NCBI RefSeq assembly: GCF_003386205.1
Contig: NZ_QRDY01000018.1
Coordinates: 43,796-107,795 of the forward strand
Length of the DNA stretch: 64,000 bases
Source: Cohnella lupini
GTDB taxonomy: Bacteria > Bacillota > Bacilli > Paenibacillales > Paenibacillaceae
Reading direction: 5' to 3'
Each line of letters starts with the position of its first letter. The stretch's first letter is position 1. Both the position numbers and the translations under genes were made by a program. This document shows, in pieces, positions 8,739 to 16,806 of the stretch. The notes beneath the pieces were generated by a model. It was given only the letters and a program-made list of their open reading frames with translations, made no database searches and was not told where the DNA came from.

Positions 8739-8780
8739 GCCCTTTCGCTTCCCAATAGGAAGTCGGAAGGGCATTTGTTT
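8739..8780. terminator. Terminator-like hairpin between convergent genes
   Basis: GCCCTTTCGCTTCC pairs imperfectly with GGAAGTCGGAAGGGC around a 5-base loop, followed on the plus strand by ATTTGTTTGTGTTT. It lies between the lipoprotein gene and the convergent MMPL exporter gene. Confidence 0.5.
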
Positions 8781-8830
8781 GTGTTTCAAGACATTTCCCA
8801 TTCTCCACGCCGCGAATCAGCCATCCTGCA

Positions 8831-8858
8831 ATGTCCTCCTTCGGACCGGAGCGACTTA
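8831..8858. repeat. Dispersed short repeat, copy A
   Basis: ATGTCCTCCTTCGGAC here is identical to 14252-14267, and the following bases (GGAGCGACT versus GGGTCGACT) also resemble each other. The core GTCC-TCCTTC-GGAC can fold as a small hairpin. Both copies are noncoding. The nature of the element is unknown. Confidence 0.45.
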
Positions 8859-8876
8859 TTTTAGCCCCATCCCTCG

Positions 8877-11120
8877 CTATCGACCAGCCTCGAATTGCTT
8901 TTCGATAGAGGTGAAATCCGAGCCTAAAGCGGAGTTTCGGCGTCCGGGCCAGAATGCCCACTTGCCCAGAAGAAGCGTAATGGCCGGTACGAGGAATGGA
9001 CGCACAACGAACGTATCGAGCAGAATTCCGAGCGCGACGATGACTCCCATTTGCAACATCAACTGAACCGGCATCATGATCAAAACGGCGAACGTACCCG
9101 CAAGAATGAGGCCTGCCGATGCAATGACGGATCCCGTCTCGCCAACGCCTTCCAAGACCGCCTGTTTCAACGGCATACGTTTACTTTTTTTCCATATGGA
9201 AGATATCACGAAAATGTTGTAATCCTCGCCCAGAGCAATTAAAAACACGAACGAATATAGCGGTATCGTCCCTTGAATCGCATCCATGCCCAGGATATGG
9301 TGCAAGACGAGCCACCCTATTCCCAAAGCCGACAAATACGAGAGTAATACGGTTAAAATAAGGTAAGTCGCAGCGATCAAAGAACGTAGATACATAACTA
9401 GGAGCGTTGCGATCATGACAATGATCAGCGGCAAGATGATGCGCATATCCCGTATGTTTGTTTCTTTCGTGTCATATTGCTCAGCTGTCTCTCCGGAAAT
9501 CCATACATGTTTCGCAGCGTTCGCGTCACCTGACAGAAGTAACGTTGCTTCGATCGATTGGCGGAGCTCCGGAATCAAATTCATCGCATCCATCGAATAT
9601 GGATTCAGGTTGAGCCGTACGTCATACGCCATAATTGAAGGGTTCGTCTTCCCTGCCTGCGGCTCGGATACTTGCGTCACGTAAGGAAGCGAGGCCAAAG
9701 TCTGCGCAACGTCCAGATCCTTGCCGTCGGTATCCACGATTACTTTAACGGGAGCAAGATCGCCGGGCGAGAACTGCTCGCCAATGACCGAGAATCCTTC
9801 GAGGGATGCCATCGTTTCTGGGAACATGGCCAGCTTATCGAACGTGAATTTAACCTGAGTCGAGAATACGGCAAATCCGCCAAGTATCAAGCAGGTCAGG
9901 ACCATTATGAGCCAAGGCCGACGTACAATAAGAGAACCGCTCGAGTTACGCGACGGCTTGCTCGCAGTAGGGGCCGATTGACCTTTGCTCTTGGCTAGTT
10001 CGGCCAGCATCTCCGGCGTCCTCGGAATGAACGGCCAGAACGAAGCTCGCCCCATAATGGCGAGCAAAGCAGGTACAAGCGTCAAGCTGGCCAGTCCTAT
10101 AATGAAGATGGCAATCGCGAACGGTGCGGCGAGTAGTCGGAATGAACCGTACTCCGCTGCGATCATCGCAAGGAGCGAGAGAATGACGGTTAACCCGCTC
10201 ATCGCGATTGCGCCTGAAGATCCGGAAATAGCGCCGCGAAGTGCCTTGCCCTTGTCCGGTTCGGTCTTGAGCAATTGGCGGAACCGGTAAATGAGGAACA
10301 GGCAATAATCCGTACCGGCGCCGAACAATAATACCGTCATGATATTGATTCCTTGCTTTTCCACCGTTATCATGCCGCCGTGCACCATCCAACCCAAAAT
10401 CGGACTGATGACGAGGTAAGCGATGCCTACGGCAACCAGTGGCAGTATAGCAAGAATCGGCGAGCGGTAAATGAGTAGCAGCAGTACGAGCACAAGAAGT
10501 ACGGTACCGAAGAGCAACGTTTTGTCGGCCTGAGCGAATACTCCGGTTGCGTCGATCTGTATGCCGACAGGGCCGGTAACTCTTGCGTTCAGATCGGTCG
10601 AGGAATCGATGGCGACGGTGAACGGATCTGAACCGAAAAGGACGGTTGCTTCTTCCCTCGCTTGATCTACCCCTTCCTTCCACTCATTCGATTGCGCGCT
10701 TTTATTGAAGAAGACTTGCGAGACGATGGTGCTGCCGTCCTCCGACAGCTTCGTTTTCAAAGCTTGAAGCGACATTTGATGCAAGGGCGCTACGGATGTC
10801 TGATAGGGTACGGGATGTGTCGATAACCTTTCGGTAAATTGTTGGATTCGCTGCAGGTCGGTATCGGTCAGTCCTCCTTGGCGGTGCCACACGATTAAGG
10901 CAATAGCATCTTCCGCGTTCGGATATTCTCTCACAACCATTTCGCGTGCTTGCACGGATGGCCTGGTGTCCGGCAACGGGGGAGCATTATTCACGACTTC
11001 TTTGCTAATCGGCGGTGCCAACGCGTTCAGCAGCCAAGCAGCGACTAACCAAATAAGCAAAGTAACCCATCTGGTTGTTGGACTCGCCACCCATTTATGG
11101 ATCCCTAATCGATCTTTCAT
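8877..11120 (-). CDS. MMPL/RND-superfamily exporter
   Basis: 747 residues from ATG at 11120, preceded by AAGGAG nine bases upstream; longer frames upstream overlap the next small gene and are unlikely. The layout is that of MmpL/YdfJ transporters: helix 1, a periplasmic-type loop of about 150 residues, helices 2-6 with GAGTDYCLFLIYRFR, a second loop, then helices 8-12 with ALGEDYNIFVISSIW. These GxxxDY motifs are the proton-relay helices of the family. Members export lipids or hydrophobic compounds, or give drug tolerance; the substrate here is unknown. It is third in a minus-strand set with two small membrane proteins, opposite a divergent two-component system that may control it. Confidence 0.9.
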   Translation of the reverse strand: MKDRLGIHKWVASPTTRWVTLLIWLVAAWLLNALAPPISKEVVNNAPPLPDTRPSVQAREMVVREYPNAEDAIALIVWHRQGGLTDTDLQRIQQFTERLSTHPVPYQTSVAPLHQMSLQALKTKLSEDGSTIVSQVFFNKSAQSNEWKEGVDQAREEATVLFGSDPFTVAIDSSTDLNARVTGPVGIQIDATGVFAQADKTLLFGTVLLVLVLLLLIYRSPILAILPLVAVGIAYLVISPILGWMVHGGMITVEKQGINIMTVLLFGAGTDYCLFLIYRFRQLLKTEPDKGKALRGAISGSSGAIAMSGLTVILSLLAMIAAEYGSFRLLAAPFAIAIFIIGLASLTLVPALLAIMGRASFWPFIPRTPEMLAELAKSKGQSAPTASKPSRNSSGSLIVRRPWLIMVLTCLILGGFAVFSTQVKFTFDKLAMFPETMASLEGFSVIGEQFSPGDLAPVKVIVDTDGKDLDVAQTLASLPYVTQVSEPQAGKTNPSIMAYDVRLNLNPYSMDAMNLIPELRQSIEATLLLSGDANAAKHVWISGETAEQYDTKETNIRDMRIILPLIIVMIATLLVMYLRSLIAATYLILTVLLSYLSALGIGWLVLHHILGMDAIQGTIPLYSFVFLIALGEDYNIFVISSIWKKSKRMPLKQAVLEGVGETGSVIASAGLILAGTFAVLIMMPVQLMLQMGVIVALGILLDTFVVRPFLVPAITLLLGKWAFWPGRRNSALGSDFTSIEKQFEAGR

Positions 11121-11206
11121 TCCGGATTCTCCTTTTAAACAAATCTCGTACTCCATCCATGGCTCGGAGGCTCGAACGTTTCTAGAATTACTTGCCTGTC
11201 TTTCAG

Positions 11207-11404
11207 TCATAGTCTTGGAAAAATAATAAAGAGAACAAGGATACCGGACATTCCATATAGAACAAATACAATGTTTCGAAACCAATGAGTTCTATTCTCA
11301 TAATCATGCGCAACCAGATGCAGCGATACTCCAGACGTGATAAGGAATAGAAAGGCCAGTAGATAATCGGATAGATTAGGGTGGCATCTTTCCTCTCCAT
11401 CCAT
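11207..11404 (-). CDS. Small two-helix membrane protein
   Basis: 65 residues, ATG at 11404. The sequence has two clear hydrophobic helices (YLLAFLFLITSGVSLHLVA and IVFVLYGMSGILVLFIIF) separated by a charged loop with HDYENRTHW, as in a real small membrane protein rather than a chance frame. No good ribosome binding site is visible directly upstream, so it may be translationally coupled to the preceding gene, whose stop lies 26 bases away. Family unknown. It sits between a DUF6220-like gene and the MMPL exporter. Confidence 0.6.
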   Translation of the reverse strand: MDGEERCHPNLSDYLLAFLFLITSGVSLHLVAHDYENRTHWFRNIVFVLYGMSGILVLFIIFPRL

Positions 11405-11430
11405 GTTGAAGATTGTGATCGAAACTCCAT

Positions 11431-11910
11431 TTAACCGCTTTTCTCCGCAGATTCTTTCTTTTTTTCTTTATTGAGGGCATCGGTCTTCCTTATGAGGGAC
11501 ACAGTCCCAAGAAACAACAGCAGAGCGAGTACCGGATGAAGAGCAGATAAATATCCAATTCCAGACGGTAATTCGGCGCTGACCGCTATCAATATGATGA
11601 TGCCGAACAAACCCGCACTGCGCAGTCGAAGAGAGAGCGGCAGCCGCGCAATGAAAGAAATCCCGAGTATCAGGATCGAAACAATGATCAGCAATCTGGC
11701 AAAGCCTGTATGGCTGGCCCATTGTGCCGAATCCCAAAACAGTGCTAGACCGGCAAGAAACACCTGAATCAAAATGCAAATCGCAAATATCCTTACCATT
11801 GCCTTAAACACCAAACGCGCTCTAACTGCGAGCGGTGAAAGATTGGTTATTTCCACCGCACGATCCCCGACTTCAGGTTCACTTCGGTTTAGGGATAGGT
11901 TGCTCATCAT
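11431..11910 (-). CDS. Four-helix membrane protein, DUF6220-like
   Basis: 159 residues with an N-terminal soluble stretch of about 38 residues, then four membrane helices (about 40-58, 66-85, 92-110, 115-135) and a lysine/glutamate-rich tail. The core, from RIFAICILIQVFLAGLALF to LHPVLALLLFLGTVSLI, resembles the DUF6220 family of unknown function. It is the first gene of the exporter set and lies 202 bases from the divergent response regulator start. Confidence 0.65.
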   Translation of the reverse strand: MMSNLSLNRSEPEVGDRAVEITNLSPLAVRARLVFKAMVRIFAICILIQVFLAGLALFWDSAQWASHTGFARLLIIVSILILGISFIARLPLSLRLRSAGLFGIIILIAVSAELPSGIGYLSALHPVLALLLFLGTVSLIRKTDALNKEKKKESAEKSG

Positions 11911-12112
11911 TGAAACCTCGCTTTCGTTAAATTATGATCGATCGGGTTTTTCTCTCGTTTCCCAGTCAGTATAAACAATAAATGTCGAGAACTTATGCAG
12001 ATCCTCCCCCTTTTGTGTGGATTTCTCCAAGAACATGTTCAATTACGGTATAATTTTCGGTAAGGTGTATTTTCCCAATTTAAGCAGACTAAACTGGAAA
12101 GATGTGATTGGA

Positions 12113-12799
12113 ATGGAACCGAAATTGTTGCTTGTAGAGGACGAACAGGGCATGCTTGAAGAGATGCACACCTATCTGCAACGTGAAGGGTTTCGGGTAT
12201 TGACGGCCTGCACCGGCAAGGATGCGCTTACAATTGCGCGCTCTGAACGGCCTGATATCGTCGTGCTTGATTGGATGCTCCCCGAGAAAAGCGGCATCGA
12301 GGTATGCCGTGAATTAAGGCAAACCTCGCATTGCGGTATTATAATGGTCACGGCCCGATCGGATGAATCGGATAAAATCGTCGGTCTGGAAATCGGTGCG
12401 GACGATTATTTGACGAAGCCGTTCAGCTTGCGCGAGCTTGCTTCGCGCATCCGAGCTTTACTTCGCCGCTTGCACGGACCTGAAGACAGGTCGATTTCCT
12501 TGGAAAGAGACAACCTGATCATTTCCGAGGTCAAGTGTAAGGTATTCAAGGACGGTCAGGAGATCCAACTGACACCGACGGAATTCAAAATTTTGTACAC
12601 GTTGGCTGCGCGTCCCGGTATTGTTTTCAGCCGCCTGCAATTATTAAAATCCGCACTCGAGGATGAATATATGGGATACGAAAGAACGATGGATTCCCAT
12701 ATCCGGAATCTTCGCCGCAAGTTGGGAGACGATCCGACCAATCCCCGATATATACAGACGGTATACGGTTTCGGTTACCGATTCGGTGAACAATCATGA
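12113..12799 (+). CDS. OmpR-family response regulator
   Basis: 228 residues from ATG at 12113. Receiver domain at 1-118 with the acidic pair ED at 9-10, phosphoacceptor Asp53 in VVLDWMLP and the conserved Lys in LTKPF; winged-helix DNA-binding domain at about 130-225 (LTPTEFKILYTLAARPG, SHIRNLRRKLGDDP, VYGFGYRF). Longer upstream frames lack a ribosome binding site. The stop overlaps the kinase start by four bases (ATGA), so the pair is translationally coupled. The divergent MMPL exporter set is the most likely target (inference from position). Confidence 0.92.
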   Translation: MEPKLLLVEDEQGMLEEMHTYLQREGFRVLTACTGKDALTIARSERPDIVVLDWMLPEKSGIEVCRELRQTSHCGIIMVTARSDESDKIVGLEIGADDYLTKPFSLRELASRIRALLRRLHGPEDRSISLERDNLIISEVKCKVFKDGQEIQLTPTEFKILYTLAARPGIVFSRLQLLKSALEDEYMGYERTMDSHIRNLRRKLGDDPTNPRYIQTVYGFGYRFGEQS

Positions 12800-13944
12800 A
12801 GCTGACGGTACGCATGAAAATATTTGCCTGTATGGGTCTTCTCGTGCTCATCGTTAGTTTCACTTTCTCCCTTACGACGCAAGTTTACACAAGCGGCTTG
12901 ATCGATCAATTTCAAAGGGTACAAAACGATGCCGACTATTTGAGCGCCTCCCCCGATGAGCGAATCGAAATGTTCCAATCTTATATCCTTGAACATACGC
13001 GGCTGAACGCGCTGCTCAAAGTCACGAACGGCATGCGCTTGTTCTTTTTTGTTGCGATCGGGTTGTTTTTCAGTTTTTGGATATCGGGGGTGCTTACCCT
13101 TCCGCTCAAAAAGCTTATTGCCGCCATAGAGCGCGTGACGCAGGGCGACCTGAACGTCAAAGTGCCTGTAGACTCGAAAGATGAGTATGGAAAAGTCGCC
13201 AAAACGTTCAATGATATGACATTTCGCCTGCGTGAAGCCGAGGATGCCCGCAGACGTTTGGTAGCTGATGTCGCTCACGAGCTTCGAACACCGCTGTCTA
13301 TCATGCAGCTAAAATTAGAAAACGCTCAACAGACCGGTCAATCCGTCCCTCCTGAAATGCTGCTTAGACTCCATGATGAAGTGATTCGCTTAGGCCTGCT
13401 TGTGGAAGATCTTCATGTATTGTCGCTGGCTGAGGCGGGTCGGTTGACATTGGATTGCAAACCGCTCGATCTGTCCGCAAGACTCGAACAAATCGTTGAT
13501 GACGTGAAAATGGAGGCTGACGATAACGGATTGGAAATAAGCTTCTATTCGAACACGAGGCCAATAACGGTGATGGCCGACGCGAGACGGATCACGCAGG
13601 TGTTCATTAATATATTGACTAATGCAATCCGCTACACGCCGGAAGGCGGAAAGATTTCGGTTGTCATTGAAGACAAGGTCCTGGATCTGAATGCAGTCTA
13701 TACATGTGTCTCCATGATAGACACCGGCATCGGTATTCCAGCCGATGAGCTGACCCATCTATTCGATCGTTTTTATCGCGTGGAAAAGGCCCGTTCGCGG
13801 CATACTGGGGGAACAGGGCTCGGATTATCGATCGCTCATCATTTGGTCAGGGCCCACGGCGGTTTCATCCGCGTCGAGAGCGAGCCTGATCAAGGTACGA
13901 CATTTACCGTTTATTTGCCTTCGGGTAAATATAATAATAATTAA
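12796..13944 (+). CDS. Sensor histidine kinase (HAMP, HisKA, HATPase)
   Basis: 382 residues. Helix 1 at about 10-28, short external loop of about 45 residues, helix 2 at about 80-100, HAMP at 100-152, dimerisation domain with phosphoacceptor His161 in DVAHELRTPLS, and ATPase domain with N box (NILTNAIRYTPEGGK), G1 (DTGIGIP), F (LFDRFYR) and G2 (GTGLGLSIAHHL). This is the BaeS/PhoR layout. The small extracellular loop suggests membrane-stress sensing rather than a bulky ligand. Partner is the overlapping OmpR-type regulator. Confidence 0.93.
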   Translation: MKLTVRMKIFACMGLLVLIVSFTFSLTTQVYTSGLIDQFQRVQNDADYLSASPDERIEMFQSYILEHTRLNALLKVTNGMRLFFFVAIGLFFSFWISGVLTLPLKKLIAAIERVTQGDLNVKVPVDSKDEYGKVAKTFNDMTFRLREAEDARRRLVADVAHELRTPLSIMQLKLENAQQTGQSVPPEMLLRLHDEVIRLGLLVEDLHVLSLAEAGRLTLDCKPLDLSARLEQIVDDVKMEADDNGLEISFYSNTRPITVMADARRITQVFINILTNAIRYTPEGGKISVVIEDKVLDLNAVYTCVSMIDTGIGIPADELTHLFDRFYRVEKARSRHTGGTGLGLSIAHHLVRAHGGFIRVESEPDQGTTFTVYLPSGKYNNN

Positions 13945-14293
13945 TAATTCCTTGCTTGAATTGATCGAATTCACTCCAGCCGAAGTTCATTACCAAGGCT
14001 ACGCTAAACATGGCTTCTTCGATGTTTTTTCTCTCGAATATTGTTCTTGTCTTTCGACAATCGGCTCCCCAAACGAAACCGACTACTTCGTGTCGATTGC
14101 TTGGGGAGTTATTTGTATGGTGGCGGCTTAAGGGGAGTATCCAATTCCGAATTGAATGGCTCACGAAGAAAACTCGATGATGACGTTCTTAGCGGTAAAA
14201 TTGAATTGCGTGCTCAGTCCACTCCGCTCCCTTCCGCGTGATCGAACCCCCATGTCCTCCTTCGGACTGGGTCGACTCCCCTATTTTCTCCAC
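13945..14293. other. Intergenic region: hairpin after kinase gene and degenerate inverted copy of ssrA 3' end
   Basis: No gene is supported here. At 14065-14108 a stem CTCCCCAA/TTGGGGAG with inner pairing, followed by TTATTTGTA, may terminate the kinase transcript. At 14260-14282 the bases CTTCGGAC and TCGACTCCCCT are an inverted, degenerate match to AGGGGAGTCGA and GTCCGAAG in the 3' end of ssrA (14340-14364). The 14252-14267 stretch is also copy B of the short repeat seen at 8831. Confidence 0.5.
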
Positions 14294-14324
14294 AAAAAAA
14301 CACTGACCTCATGCGGTCAGTGTT
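14294..14324 (-). terminator. Rho-independent terminator of ssrA
   Basis: AACACTGACC and GGTCAGTGTT form a ten-pair stem with a 6-base loop, followed on the minus strand by seven T residues. It begins five bases after the tmRNA CCA end. Confidence 0.9.
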
Positions 14325-14328
14325 CTTA

Positions 14329-14691
14329 TGGTGGAGGCGAGGGGAGTCGAACCCCTGTCCGAAGACAACGCCACATGTGCTTCTACGGGTGTAGTGACAG
14401 ATTTGATGTCACCCTAGAGACTCCCTGTCACAGGATTCCCTTCAGGTCAGCCTGATTATCTTCCTCTAGTCAGCCCCAGGCGGAGACTAGCTAGCGTATC
14501 CCACTAAAGTTGGCCCCTATCCCGCCACATGGGCGATGGAGAGTAGAAGCTTAACAGTCAGTTTCTTAGGCTGCTGCTAAAGTTGGTTGTTGTTTGCCAT
14601 TTAATAGGCTTTCCGCGTTGTTGAAGCAGACGCAGCCCTACTACCCGCTACCCACGCTCGTTCTATCCCCGTCGAATCCATAAACGCCCCC
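14329..14691 (-). ncRNA. ssrA: tmRNA (transfer-messenger RNA)
   Basis: The 363-base gene starts GGGGGCG with the tmRNA signature GGATTCGACGGGGATAG and ends with a T-arm (GGGGTTCGACTCCCC) and a genome-encoded CCA. The 5' GGGGGCG pairs with CGCCTCC at the 3' end as the acceptor stem. The resume frame at 14566-14598 reads GGC AAA CAA CAA CCA ACT TTA GCA GCA GCC TAA, giving the tag (A)GKQQPTLAAA. This is shorter than the Bacillus tag and ends in LAAA rather than ALAA. tmRNA rescues stalled ribosomes together with SmpB, whose gene is directly upstream. A minus-strand TATAAT at 14784-14789 is a candidate promoter element. Confidence 0.97.
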
Positions 14692-14783
14692 GAGAAACTG
14701 GTCGCCACCGCATTCGCGGTTGGACATCCAGGCACTCTCCGAAAAAGAGAAGAGAGTGAAGATCAAGCATCGTTACTTCATAT

Positions 14784-14789
14784 ATTATA
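14784..14789 (-). promoter_or_regulatory. Candidate -10 element of ssrA
   Basis: TATAAT on the minus strand, 93 bases upstream of the mature tmRNA 5' end. No convincing -35 was found at 16-18 bases, so only the -10 is called. The surrounding 187 bases between smpB and ssrA hold no other feature. Confidence 0.4.
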
Positions 14790-14878
14790 ACACGTGCGGC
14801 TTACAGATACTAAAGTTGTTGATGGCAAAGATGGCACTTCATTCCCATGCCCTAAGACTCCGCTTATGCATCAAATCA

Positions 14879-15361
14879 TTATCTGCTGACTTTCTGCTTT
14901 TCGCGAAGAATCCGCTGAATATCGCGCTGCGAATCCCGCTTGGCATCCGATTCACGCTTGTCGTACTGCTTCTTCCCTTTACCTAAACCGATCAAGCATT
15001 TGGCGAAGCCGTTCTTGATGTAAACTCGGAGAGGAACCAACGTGTATCCGTCCCGCTTTACCGAACCAAGCATCTTAGTAATCTGAGCTTTATGCAGCAA
15101 AAGCTTGCGGGCCCGAGTCGGATCATCCGGATTACTGCGATTACCTTGCGCAAAAGGACTGATGTGCATGTTGTGCAGGAACATCTCGCCATTACGTATC
15201 GTTGCGAAAGCATCGCCTAATGTCGCGCGGCCCGTTCGTAGAGACTTGATCTCCGTACCCGTTAGCACCATTCCTGCTTCGATGGCTTCCTCGATGAAGT
15301 AATCATGGGACGCCTTCTTATTCTGAGCCAACGGCTTGTCGAACTGATCTTTCTTGCCCAT
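14879..15361 (-). CDS. smpB: SsrA-binding protein SmpB
   Basis: 160 residues, full length for the family, ATG at 15361 after AGGTGAAGG. Recognisable SmpB blocks include ASHDYFIEEAIEAGMVLTGTE, here given as DYFIEEAIEAG and GTEIKSLRTG, then NGEMFLHNMHISP and the basic C-terminal tail KGKKQYDKRESDAKRD that inserts into the mRNA channel. SmpB binds tmRNA and delivers it to stalled ribosomes. Its order with rnr and ssrA is that of Bacillus, except that pyrB and a tandem repeat intervene between rnr and smpB. Confidence 0.97.
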   Translation of the reverse strand: MGKKDQFDKPLAQNKKASHDYFIEEAIEAGMVLTGTEIKSLRTGRATLGDAFATIRNGEMFLHNMHISPFAQGNRSNPDDPTRARKLLLHKAQITKMLGSVKRDGYTLVPLRVYIKNGFAKCLIGLGKGKKQYDKRESDAKRDSQRDIQRILREKQKVSR

Positions 15362-15474
15362 TTTCCTTCACCTCTCCGCTATCCGTGCCGTTCATTGTAC
15401 CGGCATGACAACGCTTGCCGGACATTCATTATAGCATGCGCCGACCCGCGCCATCAACCGAACGAAATCCAACC

Positions 15475-15715
15475 GGAATAAACGAACAAACTTCGTTAAC
15501 TCCACCAGCCTAGCGCCATTCCCGCCGAATTAACAAACTAACTTCGCTAACTCCACCAGCCTAGCGCCATTCCCGCCGAATTAACAAACTATCTTCACTA
15601 ACTCCACCAGCCTAGCGCCATTCCCGCCGAATTAACAAACTAGCTTCGCTAACTCCGCCCGCCCAGCGCCATTCCCGCCGAATTAACGAACCATCTTTGC
15701 TTACTCCGTCTCCAC
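15475..15715. repeat. 51-bp tandem repeat array (about 4.7 copies)
   Basis: A 51-base unit containing CTAACTCCACCAGCCTAGCG and CCATTCCCGCCGAATTAAC recurs with exact 51-base spacing (anchor positions 15516, 15567, 15618, 15669). Copies differ at a few bases, mainly in the ACTTCGCTAACTCC segment. It fills the gap between smpB and the end of pyrB. No protein, promoter or terminator is evident. A second array of the same period lies at 33051-33559. Confidence 0.9.
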
Positions 15716-15721
15716 CCCAAC

Positions 15722-16657
15722 CTACTTGCCCTGAGACTCCGTAATGCACTTGTCTATCAGCGCCATCCGAATGTACAAGCCGTTCACGGCTTGGCGGAAG
15801 TACGCCGCGCGAGGGTCGGAATCGACCTCCTCCGTAATCTCGCCCAGGCGCGGAAGCGGATGAAGCACGACCGAGTCCTTGCGCATCCGGTCCATGAGCT
15901 CGGCGTCGACGATGAATTGTCCGGCAGCCTTCTCGTACTCGTCGAGAGACGGGAACCGCTCCTTCTGAATCCGCGTCTGGTACAGTACGTCTATCGAGCC
16001 CGCGACGGAGTCGAGGTCGTTCGACTCGGCGTAACGAATGCCCTTCTCGTCCATGTACTGCTTAACATTCTCCGGAATCCGCACGTTATCCGGCGAAATA
16101 TAATGAACCACGACATCCTGGTAGTTGGCCAAAATATAACTGAGAGAGTGAACCGTCCGTCCATACGCGAGATCCCCGACCATAGCGATATGCAATCCGT
16201 CGATTCTGCCAAGCTCCTTGCGAATCGTGTAAGCATCCAGCAGCGCCTGCGTCGGATGCTCTCCCGCTCCGTCTCCCGCGTTGATGACCGGAATGCTCGA
16301 CACCTTCGCTGCGCGTTTCGCCGCCCCGATATCGGTATGCCGCATCACGATGACGTCGCTGTAGCCGCTAATGATCCGAATCGTGTCCTCGAGCGTCTCG
16401 CCCTTGATCGCCGACGAGAATTGCGCCGCATTCTCGGTCCCGATAACGCCGCCGCCCAACCGGTGCATCGCCGATTCGAACGACAGCCTCGTCCGCGTGC
16501 TGGCTTCGAAGAACAGCGAAGTCATGATCCTGCCCTCGTGCCGTCTGTCCCCGCCCCGCTTGACGACGCCTTCCATCGCCTTAGCCGCATCGAATAATTC
16601 CTCTAGCTGTTCCCTCTCGAATTGCTTCGCCCCAAGCACGTGATAGTTCTGTTTCAT
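15722..16657 (-). CDS. pyrB: Aspartate carbamoyltransferase, E. coli/archaeal-type
   Basis: 311 residues from ATG at 16657, preceded by GGGGAGG; a longer frame upstream is not needed. Carbamoyl-phosphate site STRTR at 53-57, HPTQ at 134-137, and C-terminal HPLPRLGEI. It condenses carbamoyl phosphate with aspartate in pyrimidine synthesis. The motifs MVGDLAYGRTVHS and the HPLPR..EI..VD end are those of the E. coli and archaeal catalytic chain, not of the Bacillus PyrB (which has a different aspartate-domain start and HPAPVNRG). No pyrI or other pyr gene is adjacent. It is probably a second, stand-alone enzyme beside a normal pyr operon elsewhere (inference). Confidence 0.93.
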   Translation of the reverse strand: MKQNYHVLGAKQFEREQLEELFDAAKAMEGVVKRGGDRRHEGRIMTSLFFEASTRTRLSFESAMHRLGGGVIGTENAAQFSSAIKGETLEDTIRIISGYSDVIVMRHTDIGAAKRAAKVSSIPVINAGDGAGEHPTQALLDAYTIRKELGRIDGLHIAMVGDLAYGRTVHSLSYILANYQDVVVHYISPDNVRIPENVKQYMDEKGIRYAESNDLDSVAGSIDVLYQTRIQKERFPSLDEYEKAAGQFIVDAELMDRMRKDSVVLHPLPRLGEITEEVDSDPRAAYFRQAVNGLYIRMALIDKCITESQGK

Positions 16658-16764
16658 CCTGTCAGCCTCCCCGACGTCTCCGTACACACTAAGTACTATC
16701 CTATAAGATACGGCGAATTTTGTAAAATGGAATTCGAGCTTTTTTCGACGATATCCGCACGCGG

Positions 16765-16801
16765 AAAAAGAACCCTCCGGTCAATGGCTCCGGAAGGTTC
16801 C
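16765..16801 (-). terminator. Terminator after rnr
   Basis: GGAACCTTCCGGA and TCCGG-AGGGTTC pair in an imperfect stem followed by five T residues on the minus strand. It starts just past the rnr stop codon and separates rnr from pyrB. Confidence 0.75.
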
Positions 16802-16806
16802 TTATG

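Noticed and set aside
11203..11430. 75-codon minus-strand frame starting ATGGAG
   Set aside because: Overlaps the better 65-codon membrane-protein frame at 11207-11404 and has an atypical composition.
13904..14164. 86-codon minus-strand frame after the kinase gene, considered as a transposase remnant
   Set aside because: No recognisable transposase motif, no inverted repeats or target duplication, and it overlaps the end of the kinase gene.
15791..16597. Long antisense frame (268 codons) across pyrB
   Set aside because: Codon-bias shadow of pyrB on the opposite strand; arginine-rich and without family features. The same applies to long antisense frames over eno, gpmI, pgk, trxB and rnr.
16658..16764. 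PyrR-type attenuator upstream of pyrB
   Set aside because: The leader is short and shows no anti-antiterminator or terminator pair; only a 16-mer shared with another promoter region stands out.
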